Position numbers and translations under genes: made by a program | NCBI RefSeq assembly: GCF_035046485.1 | Contig: NC_085137.1 | Span: 4,069,977 to 4,133,976, forward strand | DNA length: 64,000 bases | Direction: 5' to 3' | From: Aedes albopictus | Taxonomy: Eukaryota; Arthropoda; Insecta; Diptera; Culicidae | In this document: piece by piece, positions 23,227 through 35,812 of the stretch | How the letters are laid out: each line of letters starts with the position of its first letter | Position numbering within the stretch: position 1 is the first letter of the stretch | Notes under the pieces: generated by a model | Told to the model about the DNA's origin: nothing | The model's input: only the letters and a program-made list of their open reading frames with translations | Database searches by the model: none

Positions 23227-23806
23227 CATTGTGCAGTGCCGAGGAAGCACTGTGGTGAAACGGATTCACGTGGGACAGCGTAGTGACCGACGCCGACGTC
23301 GACGAGGACGAGGTCGAGGACGACGTGGCGATGCTAGTTCCGGATACCGACGGAGGCGGGGATGCTATACTTCGTTTACTATTGGTGGTAGTGCCGGCCG
23401 AGCTGTTGCCGCTGGTATTTCCGTTCCCATGGTGATGAGGATGACCATTGGTACTGAGATGATTGTGGACGAGGTCCTGCTGCTGCTGTTGTTGCAATTG
23501 CTGTTGCTGTTGGTGCTGTTGTATTAGCTGTTGCTGGTGCTGACCGTGATGAGGATGATGATGGTGATGGAGGTGGTGGTGGTGATGCTGCAAGAGATAG
23601 GCCGCCGACGCCGGGGACGACAGTGAGGTGGAGAGAAAGTCATTTGCTTGGGCCTCGTCGGCACTGCCGTTCCCTGTGACTATCAGCGTGCTGCCGTTTG
23701 TTCGATTGTCACCCCCGCTGGCTGACGACAGTACAACAGTCGTGGGGGATGATTTCGACGAGCTCGGGGAGTCTAGGACTAAAGATGATGCGGTCGTGCT
23801 GTCCTG
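23227..23806 (-). CDS. Exon 2 of the unidentified low-complexity protein gene
   Basis: Minus-strand exon of 580 nt with 193 complete codons. It starts in phase 0 after gtctcgcag and ends in phase 1 at AATG followed by gtcagt. The first 71 codons are Ser/Thr/Ala-rich (SSLVLDSPSSSKSSPTT...). A His tract broken by Leu and Pro (about codons 73-85) and a Gln-rich stretch follow (LIQQHQQQQQLQQQQQQ). The rest is Ser/Thr/Gly-rich up to HSASSALHN. The acceptor is a tandem CAGCAG, so a one-Gln difference between isoforms is possible. Such tracts are typical of insect transcriptional regulators, but composition alone does not identify a family. Plus-strand frames here are shadows. Confidence 0.83.
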
Positions 23807-23829
23807 CTGCGAGACAGATTTTTACAGGG

Positions 23830-24900
23830 GATGAAGAAGAAAGGAAATGCCTGTGAGTTCAATCAAGTTCATCATTTATCAAAATCTGATTTCTTTTGCT
23901 TAACATGAATAACGCGGCTTCTAAGGAGCAGGTATGTAGGCTGCATGCTTTTCTTTGACTTAGTTGAAGGGGAGCGTTCATGATAGCAAGAGATTGGTTT
24001 TGATATTTACTGGTTAATACCTGTTAATACAACAACAAGTCTATTAATCATACTTTGTTCATCTTAAACGGTGCATTTATTTAGCTATTGATCTAGCACG
24101 GTAATTATGAGTTTGTTATGTATATTCTAATTAACGCTGCATGGTGTCTTTCTGTGGCGGAGCAATGAAGCAATTTTGATACTGCGTTTCCACAGTTTAA
24201 GGTACATACATTACATATATGAGCTAGGGTGTGGGTGGGAATATTTAAATAAGAGCTTCTATTTAGACTTCTATATTTTGAGCAGTTTTATGTTGAGTTA
24301 TGTTAACTAATGTTCCAGTTTTACTTGTGAATACAATATATTTGTTTCCTTTGCAGGCATTTAAACTATAACTTATGGCATAGTAGACTGTGAATAAAAA
24401 ATGTTGATTTTCTTAGTTTGAAACTTGCACAATGACTAAGTGGCAACCTACTCGTAATTTTTGCACGCGCAAATATTGAAAAGTGGGTTTTCAGCCACCG
24501 TGGGATTGTTACAGTCAAAAATCAAAATTTTTGATTTTTTTTATTTTAACATTGTTTAATGCTGATACACAAACAAAATCTAATATAACTATTGATTCTG
24601 GTATTTAGTGTGGGATCGATAGTAAACATGCTTTCGTTGGAAAACGAAAAAAATAGATGTTGCGTTCGGGCAAATTCAAGGCAAATTCAAGACTTTTTAT
24701 GACTTTCCTATGGTATTTATGTGAGTTTTTTTTTTCTAGGGTCGAAGGACCATCAAGGCCACCGTAATTTTCCTTTTCGATCTACCGTGCCGTTAAGTCG
24801 CTGATTTCGCGTTTTTTCTCATTGAGCGTACACAATTTGCCCAAATCTTCTTTTGGTGGCAGCTATAGCTTTCGTAATCCATGCTAACCATGGACGACCA
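23830..24900. other. Intron 1, proximal part, no gene seen
   Basis: AT-rich. A short stretch at 24730-24900 (aaggaccatcaaggccacc) is less AT-rich, but no exon signals were found in it. Confidence 0.45.
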
Positions 24901-24905
24901 GAGGA

Positions 24906-26388
24906 CCCCGGATAAAAAATTACCATTCATTACATGGTAAATATTATTAGCAAATGACTGGTTTTATTGTTCACAATAAAACACATAGTAGATATATTGT
25001 TACTTTTTACAATAGAAATCAAGCCCATATAGTTCGTACAATAAGTGAACATTAACTTTATTAGTGACTAATTGGTTCGATTGTTTTTCAATAGTTCTAT
25101 ACTAATTTAAAGTTACTATCAGTAAAAATTAATTTAAGTTGTTTTTAAATAGTTGCAAAAGTGCTTGCACAGTTCTCATGGACTTTTTATTAAAAAAGAA
25201 TTTATTTCTCAATTACACTTAAAACAATTCGTAACAAATAAATAACAATAAACATTGTTGTTGCTTGGATCATGTTTGTATAATCAAATACAAAATCACT
25301 TGACATATTTTTTTATAGTTTTTGTTTTAAATTTGAGTACAGTAGATGTTTCGGTTATCGAATGTTATTCGCTAAAACTTCAACGACTGACAGACGTCAA
25401 GCCGTGTTGGCAGAGGAAGCTGTCAATGAATAATTGAGGAAGTACTTATAGAAAACTAGCTAAAAATCAGATTTTAGCCAAGTGAGGACATTACGACAAG
25501 AAAAAGATGAACAATGATTTTTCTAATGTTTTCCAATTAATTAAATGAATCTAGTAAATAGTAATCTACCATTGATAACAATACAAATACAATTAGTTTG
25601 ATGGGGTCAATTGAACCGATGGTAAAAAAAACATGCAATAATATTTGTTGTTATGTAAACAGATTTCGCCATTGAAAAACCAAAGAATTCATATTTCTCG
25701 GTAGCATTTTTCTCCAGCATTTACAGATACTAATGGCCACACGAATTGTGAACGATTTATGGTATGGATCATACGACCTGAGGTCTGACTTGTGATATTT
25801 GGCAGTTATTTGAAGAGATTGAAGATAGATCTTATCAACAGCTGCCAAGCAATACATACCAGACAGACATCAGAGTGTTTGATTCTTATCATAAAATGTG
25901 CATATCATTCTGGCGGACGTTAGTGCTCGTAAATGCTGGATATAAATGTTAGCGGAAAATATAAATTCAATGGATTTTCAAAAGCGAAAACAACAAATAT
26001 TATTGTATTTTTATTGTAACCACGATTCATTTGACGCCATTCAATTAATTGTATTTGTATTGTAAGAACAATAAAAAAAAAACATTAAGATATATTGTTA
26101 TCTTTTGAAAATTGCCCTAAAAATGTCTCATAAAAACACAATAGATTCTATTGTTTTTCGCGAAAAAGTGGATGAAAATTTTCTCAAAATTTTATGGTTA
26201 AGATACATAACGACCACCATTTTTTATTGTAAAAGTGCCATTTACCATTCGCCGAATGGTATAGAACAATAGGGGTGATGGTGAGTGTGCCGTGTAAATT
26301 ACAATATGTTTAATGGTGAATATTTTTCGAAAAAAATGGTGTTGTAACAATAAAATTTATCGTATTTTTATGATATTTTTTATCAGAG
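24906..26388. mobile_element. AT-rich element dense in 'acaata/attgtt'
   Basis: About 1.48 kb bounded by ggataaaaaat on the left and attttttatca on the right, which are inverted. The interior repeats ttattgttcacaataaaa, caatagaaatc, ttgtttttcaatag and aacaataaaat-type phrases on both strands. No duplication was seen at the edges. It is probably a non-autonomous element or a diverged nested pair. Confidence 0.45.
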
Positions 26389-26574
26389 ACACCTTCGGCA
26401 ATAGTTGCCCTTGCTTTTTTTTTGGTCTATGACCGTTTTACGGTCCACCTGAACACTCCTGAAATGTCTTTATTAACATTTGCGAGTGGACAAATCACGG
26501 AGCCTACTATGATATTAGTTAGAGGTTACCTGCATGCAAAGAAAACCAAGACATTGTGTATTAGAGTAGGTCAT

Positions 26575-27225
26575 CCGTTATATGTAAAGTAAAATTTTTG
26601 ATGAATTGCCGTTGGGTGCCATTTAAGGACCCAAATAAGTGTGCAACATTTGGGCATGATCGGTTATGTCTACGTTTTGCGCATCGCGTTTGATATTTGT
26701 ATGGGATTCTACATGGGAAAACACCCTTTTTTTGCATTTTTTTCATGACAAGCTCGATTTTTTCTAAAACCATGTAACCGATAATGTGAAAACATAGCCT
26801 AGGGTGTCCAAAAAACTTTGTCGAAGACCACGAAGTGATCTGATGCTTATGAAAAAAGTTATAGCGTTGGCACTGCTTGCCGAAACAGCATGATTTTATT
26901 GCTATTGTTATTCCTTTACATGTTAAAACATAAACACATGTAAGCGGTTTGTTGATTATAACTTTTTTCACATGCATCGGATCGCTTTGCGGTCCTCGAT
27001 TTCAGAACATTCTAGGCTATCATTTTACATTATCGGTTGAAAAATTTCAGACAAACTTTTTCAACTTATGACAAAAAGGCAAAAAAAAGGTATGTTTTCC
27101 TATACAAAATCCCATACAAATTTCAATTGCAATGCGCAAAGTGTAGACGCAACGGATCGTGCTCAAATTTTGCACAGATATTCAGGACCCGAAACGGAGC
27201 CAAAGAAGTTTTGATCTGAGAAAAC
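26575..27225. mobile_element. Foldback element, uninterrupted copy
   Basis: Full long inverted repeat of about 650 bp. Left arm phrases ggacccaaataagtgtgcaa and catgtaaccgataatgtg mirror the right arm near 27010-27200. It contains aacatagcctagggtgtcc, the unbroken version of the site into which the 4-kb element at 3621-7677 inserted. Minus frames inside are by-products. Confidence 0.85.
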
Positions 27226-27481
27226 GGTTCCGATGAACCACATTATTGTGTATGCAGGTGATATGGGAACCTTATTTGTAAGATGGTTCAAACTTTATCA
27301 CGCATACGGTACTTCTCCGTGCTAGAAGGGGATTCCCTGGACCGTATCATAACGGATGGCCCAGAAGTGTAGCAGACCAGACATTTTTTGCTTTCAAAAA
27401 AGTTCACATATTGTTGTATCGAATGAGTTGTAAATTCAGTGAAAATGTTCTGTGCAAAAATTGTATGTATAAAAGCCACAA

Positions 27482-27571
27482 AAGTCCATCACCTTAACGC
27501 AGTTCCCGGTGAGATTCGAATGAACTGGATAGTTCACCCGAAACCCTTACGCAGTTTTGCACACTGTTCAT
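27482..27571 (-). pseudogene. 90-bp fragment of an RTE reverse transcriptase
   Basis: agtccatcaccttaacgcag through ttacgcagttttgcacactg matches 19320-19410 of the RTE copy at about 90% identity by eye, same strand. It corresponds to the CVRVSGELSSSFES...GLRQGDGL part of the RT. Both edges are abrupt and no other part of the element is nearby. Confidence 0.82.
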
Positions 27572-27679
27572 CGTTTTGGATAGATAGCGGTGCGACAACT
27601 GCAAAATTGTTGCACTTGCAGTTAAACCGTTTGCACTGAGCGAACGTCTATTGTACAGCTATTCCATAGAAAAATGATA

Positions 27680-28490
27680 TAATGCAACTCCGATTGTCGT
27701 GAAGCTTGGTGGGTTTGTAGTTCATCGAAAATAATAAGACCCGTTTTTTTTTATTTCGTCATTAGGGTGATCAATTTTCAGAAAAAGTGGTCCGAAAAAT
27801 CAAGGTTTTTAAAAATTAAATATAAACCATAACTTTTGATTATCTTTTTTTTTAAAAGAACATTCTAGGACATCAATCTTTATAAAATTTCCAATGTATG
27901 TTATCTAGCTACGTGCAATGAAAATGATTTATCACAGTCAAGATATGCCCAGATAATCGATGACAATAATGAACTTTATGACCATCAAAGCATATCAAAA
28001 AATTAGAGGGGTGTTATTTTGGTAACTCAAGTAAAAATACTTGAAAAATGCCAATTTTTTCTAGACAATCATCAATATCTTTTGAACGGAATGACGTAGC
28101 AACATTCTTAGTGCACAAAATTGTGCGTTTTTATGAGCTCTAAAAATGGTTCTTAGACAATTTTGATGAGAAATTTGAAATAAAACATATGATAGTGAAG
28201 CTTATTCAGAAAAATATCTTTAGATTGGTCGATTTTAAAGCTACATAAAAACGGTTTTCAGCCAACTTGCTCAAAATTGATAGATATACAACTTTTCCGA
28301 AGAATGTATATAGTTATATTTGCAAATAAAAAAGATTGGTTTCCAATTTCTTTGAAAATATGGACCAACCTAATTTTCATGGACAATGGAATGAGGGCCT
28401 TATTATTAGGGTCAACTTTGTAAAAGACCATATTTGTCTAAAAACTCGTTTGAAGGCGCTGAATGCATCTTTCCTCGTAAATCTGGTTCG
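27680..28490. repeat. Dispersed AT-rich repeat, one arm only
   Basis: Phrases such as ccataacttttgattatctt, caacttttccgaagaatg and gaaatttgaaataaaac are of the type found in the arms of the foldback elements here. No inverted partner was found. The 28500-28740 part looks single-copy and has an open plus frame (28336-28791, 151 codons) without any recognised motif. Confidence 0.4.
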
Positions 28491-28750
28491 TGGATCACTG
28501 TGCAGCGTTACAGCCATACTTTGGTGTCCCAATTATAATGGATACAGGCTTTACTACAAATCACATACGTTACCATACATATGTACCCCATTAGATGTAA
28601 CTTATCCGCACTGTAATGAGTGTACGGTCAACATCAGTTTGTCGTTGGACTTCTTCTGTATAATACAAAGTTATGAAAACATCACGGGTGCCAGGAAGAT
28701 GAGGAAACTTCTAGGGCTGATGTTTTTTTTACGAAAGATGCCTGCTACAC

Positions 28751-31700
28751 CAGGGGTTCTCAAACTTTTTCAGCTTGCGACCCACTTTTGATTTTCATAT
28801 AATTTGGCGACCCACCGCAACGAAAGTTTTTAAAATAAGTATTTTTTTTGCAAGTCTGGAGTTTTAAATAAATAAATTTTATCACTTTCATATGTTGTGA
28901 TAAACTTATGTTACGTAGCCCTCAAACTTTTGTTGTTCAATAGTACAAGTAAGTCGAAGAAAGGTTAAGGTGCCCAAGTTTGCAGCTTCAGTTTGCTCTT
29001 AGCCCTAAAAGTTTGAGATGAGATTACAAGTTTCTAATATAGGTTGTCCCAAAAATTGCACATGGTCGAAAAGCTTGGGGGCTCACCCTGCAAATGATAG
29101 CTAAGGGTGTTAGAAACAAACTTTTGTATGACGGCAACTTTCAGAAATGACATTTAGAGGTCGCCCCGGCGAGATTTTTGAAAAAAGGCCATTTTTCGTA
29201 ATAATTTTCATACAAATATTTTTAACCGTACAAAAATTGGCAATACCCACTATTTTTATATTTTTTACAGCTTGATATAGATCCAAACTACCAGGGAAAA
29301 ATAATTAACGACATGTTTTGCAGGTAACTTTTTGATACTGAATTTTTGAAATTACTAAAATTTGTCATTTTTTGATATACTGTGCATTTTACCCATCATA
29401 AAAAGTATCTGAATCTAATTATAATTTAAAACAATTTCCATAAAAAGATAGGAAATTTTATGAGGAAAAACTTTGCCAAAGACAGCATTGCGTTTTTTCT
29501 ATCCGTTTTAGAGTTATTCACGATTTACTATTTGGTGAAATTTTGATTTTTAGGTATTTTTTTTTAAATCACAAAAGAACTGCCCGAAAACACATACAAA
29601 GTAAAAAAATCACGTATACTCAACAAGTTTTTGTCTTCATTGTGTTTAGGAATTATGGTGGCATCATTTATTGAATTTTTGTTTCCGTTGACAAATCCAT
29701 TTTCTTTGATACAGAAAGGTATCTACTAGAGAGAAACTTTATCATTAGGTACCATTTTGAGATGCCTCAGTAGGCCATGGCATATTTAACGGTTATGTAC
29801 TGACAATGGTTTATACGAGCATAATACACAATCAAACGCACGGCAAATTTTCTATATCATTTAGAAGGTGATACATTCCGCAAAACATGCCGTTTTTGTT
29901 TTCAATGATGTTGTTCAAATCGTTCAAAGACATGAATAAAAAGTTCTAGTAGTCCCTATCATTTTAAACAACATATAGGACGATAAAAATGACGTCACTT
30001 GTTTACGTCCAAAACTGTTGTTTACCAATAATAGCCTACCTTGTCTTATTGTATGCCGTGTATGTGTTATGGTAATCAAATTGTTCTAACCTTGGATAAC
30101 ATTACGTTAACACGCTGGTTCATCTTATCCCACCCGTTTCAATTTGCCTCGGTGTATCTTATTTTCGGTGTTGATAAGATAGTTCAAGTCAGTAAATGTT
30201 AAAAAGGCATGCTCTGCTTTTTAGAATGTCTTGAATTGGAACTTCAACTATCTAAAAATTGGTACCTGTTCTTACGTAAAATATTCGTAATCGCGATTTG
30301 AATTTGGTATGGGTCAACGTATTCGCCTTTATTCACATTGCCACTGTTTCCTGGGCTGTTTCACTGATCCAGGACTCATACGTCTTCGCGTAGAAAAATA
30401 ATTGAGAATAACGACAGGAAAGTAAGATAAACGCGAACATATGGCTTGTGGAGAATATCTTTAAAAAATCAATAGGCAGTACAAAACTTGTCAAGAGAAC
30501 TAGCTTTTTAATAAATTCTGCTAGTTAATTTCTATATGAAGGGATTGAATAACAAAAAAAAAAAAATCAATAATTGATGTCACCATAATTCCATAACACA
30601 ATCGAGACAAAAACTTGTTGAGCATACGTGATTTTTTACTTTGTATGTGTTTTTGGGAAGTTCTTATGTGACATTTTTAAAAAAATACCTAAAAATTCAA
30701 AATTCACCAAATAGTAAATTGTGAATAACTCTTAAACGGATAGAAAAAACGCCATGCTGTCTTCGGCAAAGTTTTTCCTTATAAAATTTCCTATCTTTTC
30801 ATGGAAATTGTTTTAAATTAGCATTAGATTCAGATATTTTTTATGATGGGTAAAATGCACAGTATATCAAAAAATGACAAATTTTAGTAAATTCAAAAAT
30901 TCAGTCTCAAGAATTTACCTGCAAAACATGTCCTCAATTATTTTTCCCTGGTAGTTTGGATCTATATTAAGCTGTAAAAAATATAAAAATAGTGGGTATT
31001 GCCAATTTTTGTACGGTTAAAAATATTTGTATGAAATTTATTACGAAAAATGGCCATTTTTCAAAAATCTCGCCGGGGCGACCTCTAAACGTCATTTCTG
31101 AAAGTTGCCGTCATACAAAAGTTTGTTTCTAACACCCTTAGCTATCATTTGCAGGGTGAGCCCCCAAGCTTTTTAACCATGTGCAATTTTGGGACAACCT
31201 ATTATTTAACCAGTCTGGCTCCAGATACAGTGGCAATTTTATGCTTCTGCAGAACTTTAAAATTAAATAACGCCTGAAAATGCTGTAGATATTCACAGCG
31301 AGTGGATATAGTACAGCTGAAGGTCAGATGAATCCTTTTAAGTTTTTTTTTATTTATACACACTTATTTAATCTCCATGTTTATTGAAATCACGTTTCAG
31401 TTGTTCCGTTAAAGTTCAGAGGTAAGGTTTCTTGTCGAAGTTTGCTAATTTTTGGCATTTTTTTGATATATTTTTGATTTTTTTTATATTTTTGAACTTG
31501 AACTCATTTTTTTCCGAAACACAAGTAAAATCTAAAATTTTATCTAAATCTTTAAACTTTAGGGTAGGAGTTTTTATTTTAGAATCGATTTCAGAACGCA
31601 GAGAGTAGTTTCAATATTCAATATACTCCAGCCAAGACTTATAATACAAAATTTTGAATAGTATTAGGAAGAAACCGAAATTCTAGAAAAAATTTTTCTA

Positions 31701-31844
31701 GAAATGGATTCTCCAAGGGAGTATTTGAAAATTAGAAAATGGCAAGCAATAACATTCCACATAAGTTAATAAAGACTTCGCGACCCACCGAAAATCAGCC
31801 CGCGACCCACCAGTGGGTCGCGACCCATAGTTTGAGAAACGCTG
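28751..31844. mobile_element. hAT-like element, 8-bp TSD TGCTACAC
   Basis: Left end CAGGGGTTCTCAAACTTTTT and right end gtttgagaaacgctg, flanked by identical TGCTACAC (28743-28750 and 31845-31852). The ends and the adjacent gcgacccac repeats are typical of hAT transposons, which make 8-bp duplications. The 3,094-bp interior has no transposase. Most of it is a separate palindromic element (29042-31199). Confidence 0.92.
29042..31199. mobile_element. Palindromic element nested in the hAT copy
   Basis: Arms of about 640 bp (29042-29680 and 30565-31199) are near-identical inverted copies, starting ggttgtcccaaaaattgcac. TA lies just outside at 29040-29041 and 31200-31201. The loop (29690-30560) contains a block with gacgataaaaatgacgtcac that resembles 6890-6990 inside the 4-kb element. 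Long hairpin RNA would form if the locus were transcribed. Confidence 0.9.
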
Positions 31845-31852
31845 TGCTACAC

Positions 31853-33364
31853 TATTCAAACTAATGGATATTTTATTAGTTAATGGGAATTCATATACCA
31901 CAAAAAACCTCGACCATCAACCGCAAGTCAAGTATTCCTCTGGGTCGTGCATGCATTCAATTGTATCGACTTCTTCTGAGCAAACATTCAGACTACATAT
32001 ACCGCAAAATCAGTAGGGGGTCATTGTTGAAAGAGACACTGTCTTCAAGTGTGAACCCCAGAAGGAAAGGACAAAGGAAATCATGTTCACACCTACGCAC
32101 AATAGACATTACCTCCAGCTAACTTTTACCGCCACTCCTCCATACCCTTCCAGAAAACCGTAATTGTTCCGACAAACAAAAATTGGCCACGGTAGGCACG
32201 CTGATGAGCTACTAGCTACAACAGGTACCCTTGTATGTTTTGTCCTGCCCTCGTCGCCAGTCAGTGGCGGAATGACAAACATGACAATGTGTAAAACAAT
32301 ATGTGGTGATGGTGCGGTATGCTTTGTGTCCTCTGTCCCTTCTCATATTGGTGTTGACACAAATTCATTAGATAATTGACCTGAAGCTCCTCACCGTTTG
32401 GAGTGTCAAAGCCATGGGGAAAACGTGATGTCTTAATTTTTGTCACCTTTAATATTGAACCGCCGAGGGACGAAAAAGGCTGTTGCTTTCATGTAGTGGA
32501 TAGGAAACTATATCGGCAGCAGTTATCGATCACACTTTGCCCAACGGATAGACTGTAGTCGGTATCAGAATGGAAGTGTAACGAAACTTAAATATAATTT
32601 CCGCCGGAGGTGGTAGCGCGGTGATTTCCTCCGTGGGATTGATTTTGAAACTCGAGCAATGCGAGAATTGTCTTTATTGCAGCTGAACAACTTTATCTTT
32701 AACAAGAACACAAACGTCTTAACATCTGAGAGCTTTCGAAAAGTAAGCCGCGTCACAGAATTATAAAAAGTTTTATTTTTCAGTAAACTGATAAAAACTG
32801 AAAATAACTGAATATCTGAAAGCTCTAAAATTTCAATTCAATAAGTCTGAAAGAGTCATTAATTAGTCAACACGAAGGCGAAACACTATATTTATGGATA
32901 ACTATATCAAGAAATATATTTTCCGCAGATTATTTTGAAATTCTTCATAATATAAACAATTGTGATTTATTCATATAAGCTTCCGGTAAACCATATTGAT
33001 TGAATAACTCTTTGACTTAGTTTAAGATCCATTTGGCATGACTCGTTTTCCGTAGAATACGGAACATTTTGGTCTTTTTCCACAATATGACGGGACACCC
33101 GTATAAGGTCATAAAAATTAAATACGGGACGCATGGTCATCCTAATGACTAAAGGTCGTTCACACCAAAATCCGGACAAAGTATTGATCTTGTTTCTTCA
33201 TCAAATTACCACGAAATGGTATGCTCAAGACCAATACATATAGACAAACGTGAATAAAATATATTGTTTACGAAATCACATTCAGTATTATAGGTGGCGT
33301 GATCTGAGTTAGCACGCAGTTTAGCTCAAATGTTTGGAAAATCACAATTCTCAACTTTTCAAAA
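31853..33364. other. Intron 1, largely single-copy, no gene seen
   Basis: Balanced composition at 31900-32500, AT-rich afterward. Frames of 60-79 codons occur on both strands but lack splice context or known motifs. Confidence 0.45.
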
Positions 33365-33811
33365 GCCGGGGCCTGTGGGGTAGTGGTCACACGTTCACTA
33401 TTTAAGTGGATGGTCATGGGCTCGATTCCAGCCCCGGCACTTGCAATTTTTCGTCAGTTGATCAGCCCCTCCCCCAGGAGCGGCTGACACCTGACCCTCT
33501 TCTGAGCATATGCACTAACCAACGTACCCGGAAACTTGGATATCGGCTATCTGCAACTCATAATGGACCCTCAATCGGACTGGAAAAGGAACAAGAGATC
33601 AACATCCTCGTGCTCATCATTCTACCATGGACAGGGTTGAAAAGAGACAGCAGCGCATAGGCAACTAGTTCGATATAGTAGAATTAGAATAGAATACATT
33701 TAGGCGCTGCACAAAGTGTAAGTGCAGCTGCCGATTTAAATCGCTCACGCAGTGCCCTAGTGGACAATAGAGCTGTAAATTAGGTTAAGTGGTTGTAGAA
33801 TAGATAAAAAA
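33365..33811 (+). mobile_element. tRNA-derived SINE (Feilai-like), full length
   Basis: Starts gccggggcctgtggggtagt, has the B-box-like ggctcgattccag, a tRNA-unrelated body, and ends tagaatagataaaaaa. Flanks aacttttcaaaag (left) and aactttccagaaa (right) look like a worn duplication of about 13 bp, as expected from LINE-driven insertion. Shares its 5' third with 20686-20840. Confidence 0.87.
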
Positions 33812-34039
33812 CTTTCCAGAAATTTTGTTGTGCCGTCATGGACGATGAAACATACCGCTTCAAAAGTCCAAATATCTCACAGAACGGGAGTTTGAAACAG
33901 TAATTATTCGGAAAGAAACTTCTAAACAGCTCAGGAGGAAATTCAAATCCAAATTTCCTGAAAAATATCAGGTGTGGTAAGAAATATGTTCATGTGAGCT
34001 AAAATCAACAACATTTACGCTGAGTTTAAGCGAATAATG

Positions 34040-34340
34040 TCTCAAAAAGCGTTTCTTACGCTTCCTGAAATAAAATGTGACTTAATTTTTACTCTGTCCA
34101 GATTTGGCCAACAGCCATTTGGCAATAATAACGTTAAATTACTTGAAGCGTTATCTTACGCGATTTATGGAATGCATCTTGTCACTTCAGTGTGGAGTTT
34201 AGAAGTTCACCCGCAGGCTTATACGATAAATTTTCTTTCATCGTAATAAAACTTTACAATAATGTTTATTCCACACATTGACCGCACTTTGCTTTAACAT
34301 TTATGCGATTTCAATATGATGAAATTTGTACATTTTCATA
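34040..34340. repeat. Possible relative of the 'tatgcgat' MITE
   Basis: Contains cttgaagcgttatcttacgcg, gcttatacgataa and tttatgcgatttc, close to cttgaagcgatatcttatgcg at about 9150 in the 8989-10070 element. Ends were not located. Confidence 0.45.
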
Positions 34341-35800
34341 GGAGTTCTATTAATTTGGGAATTATTAGGATGTAGAGTCATACCTTAAATGGGCTGATTT
34401 GTATACTTTTACGAGCTCACAAGAAACATCACTATAAGTTCGAAAAATTACATCTCATGTGATGTTAAAATCCGCGCATAAAATTATATTGTGTCAGTCA
34501 TTGATCAACTTCATCCCGGAAGCAAAATTTTAAAATTCTTTCACGGTGTGTTGATAGAGCAACTTTAAAACAAGAAAAAATAAGTAAGTCTGAATTTTTG
34601 CCATAAGAAAGTATTGGTATTCTTCTTTAATTGAATGGTAAAGTAGAAAACATCTGTCGGGGAGTCTAGAGTAAAATTTATTTTTGAAACTTTTGGTTTG
34701 AATATTACGAAGGACGGGATTAATAACTTAAACAAAGATATATTCAGTTGCTGCTAATTCGCTTCACAAGCATTGAAATAAAAAAAAACAATGTGTGCAG
34801 CTTTTCTTGGTATGTATTTTTTCTAAAGCTTTGTAGAACGTTGTACTAACCTAGCTTCGATAATTTGATCACTAGCTAGAGAGCAGTAAACGAAACTCTC
34901 CATGGCGAGATTATGATTTGCGTCAACAATGTGGCGTTTTTGTCTTCATAGCATTCTCATGTGTTATGTTTGCAAATGTGGCACTTGGATTATATGGATT
35001 ACTTTTAGATGGAACTACAACCTAAAAGTCCTTCATACATTGTTTTATGATCGCATGCTTGTGTAATGAGATAATCGCTAGTGATTGTGCCCTATCTTTG
35101 CTTGCTATACTGACTTTCTGCAAATATATTATATAAACAATATGATTCACTTTCGCGTTCTCCGTACATTGAATTGGCGAACAGCTTACAGCACCATCTA
35201 GCGTCAAACGTGGCAATCAACCTTAAATTGAACCATATATTTGCTAAATATGTTTAAGTGTGTCTCCATGACATTTCCTTTTGTTATAGTCGTCGACGAA
35301 CATCTTTAGAGATGTACAAGATTCAATTTCCACAAACAATATCATCTGAAAGTATCTGCATGATATGTAGTATCTGCATGATATGTATTAGATCCGTATA
35401 TCTCATTGAGTAATAACTTATAACTCGGGCGATTTTTTTTAGTTCACATATTCTATTTACTGTCCCGTAACGCGGTTAGATCACCTTACAATGGTGCGTT
35501 ACGGCGTAAGATCTACCATAACCAATTTTGATTACGTAATTTTCCAGCTTGGTTTAGATTCAGGAAAATTGTTAAAAAAATTAAGATCAAAATTTGGTTT
35601 TCTTTTCTGTTTTGTGTTTTGTTTTATTTTTGTATTTTGTTTTTTTTTTTACTACTAGTATACCATTTGTTTCCGTGTTATTTACTTGATTTTAACTTCA
35701 ACTAACAATTTGTTTCAGCGCTGTTCAGGTAAATAAAGTTGTAATTGTAATGTATGTCAATTAACATTCTATGTATCATAACACCGTTCAATACTGAATT
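34340..35800. other. Intron 1, AT-rich, with an 18-bp tandem duplication
   Basis: No gene seen. At 35352-35387 the phrase agtatctgcatgatatgt occurs twice in a row. A T-rich stretch lies at 35590-35660. The short palindromic phrase near 35465-35520 (ggttagatc...taagatctacc) is not part of a known element. Confidence 0.5.
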
Positions 35801-35812
35801 TTGTTATGGGAT

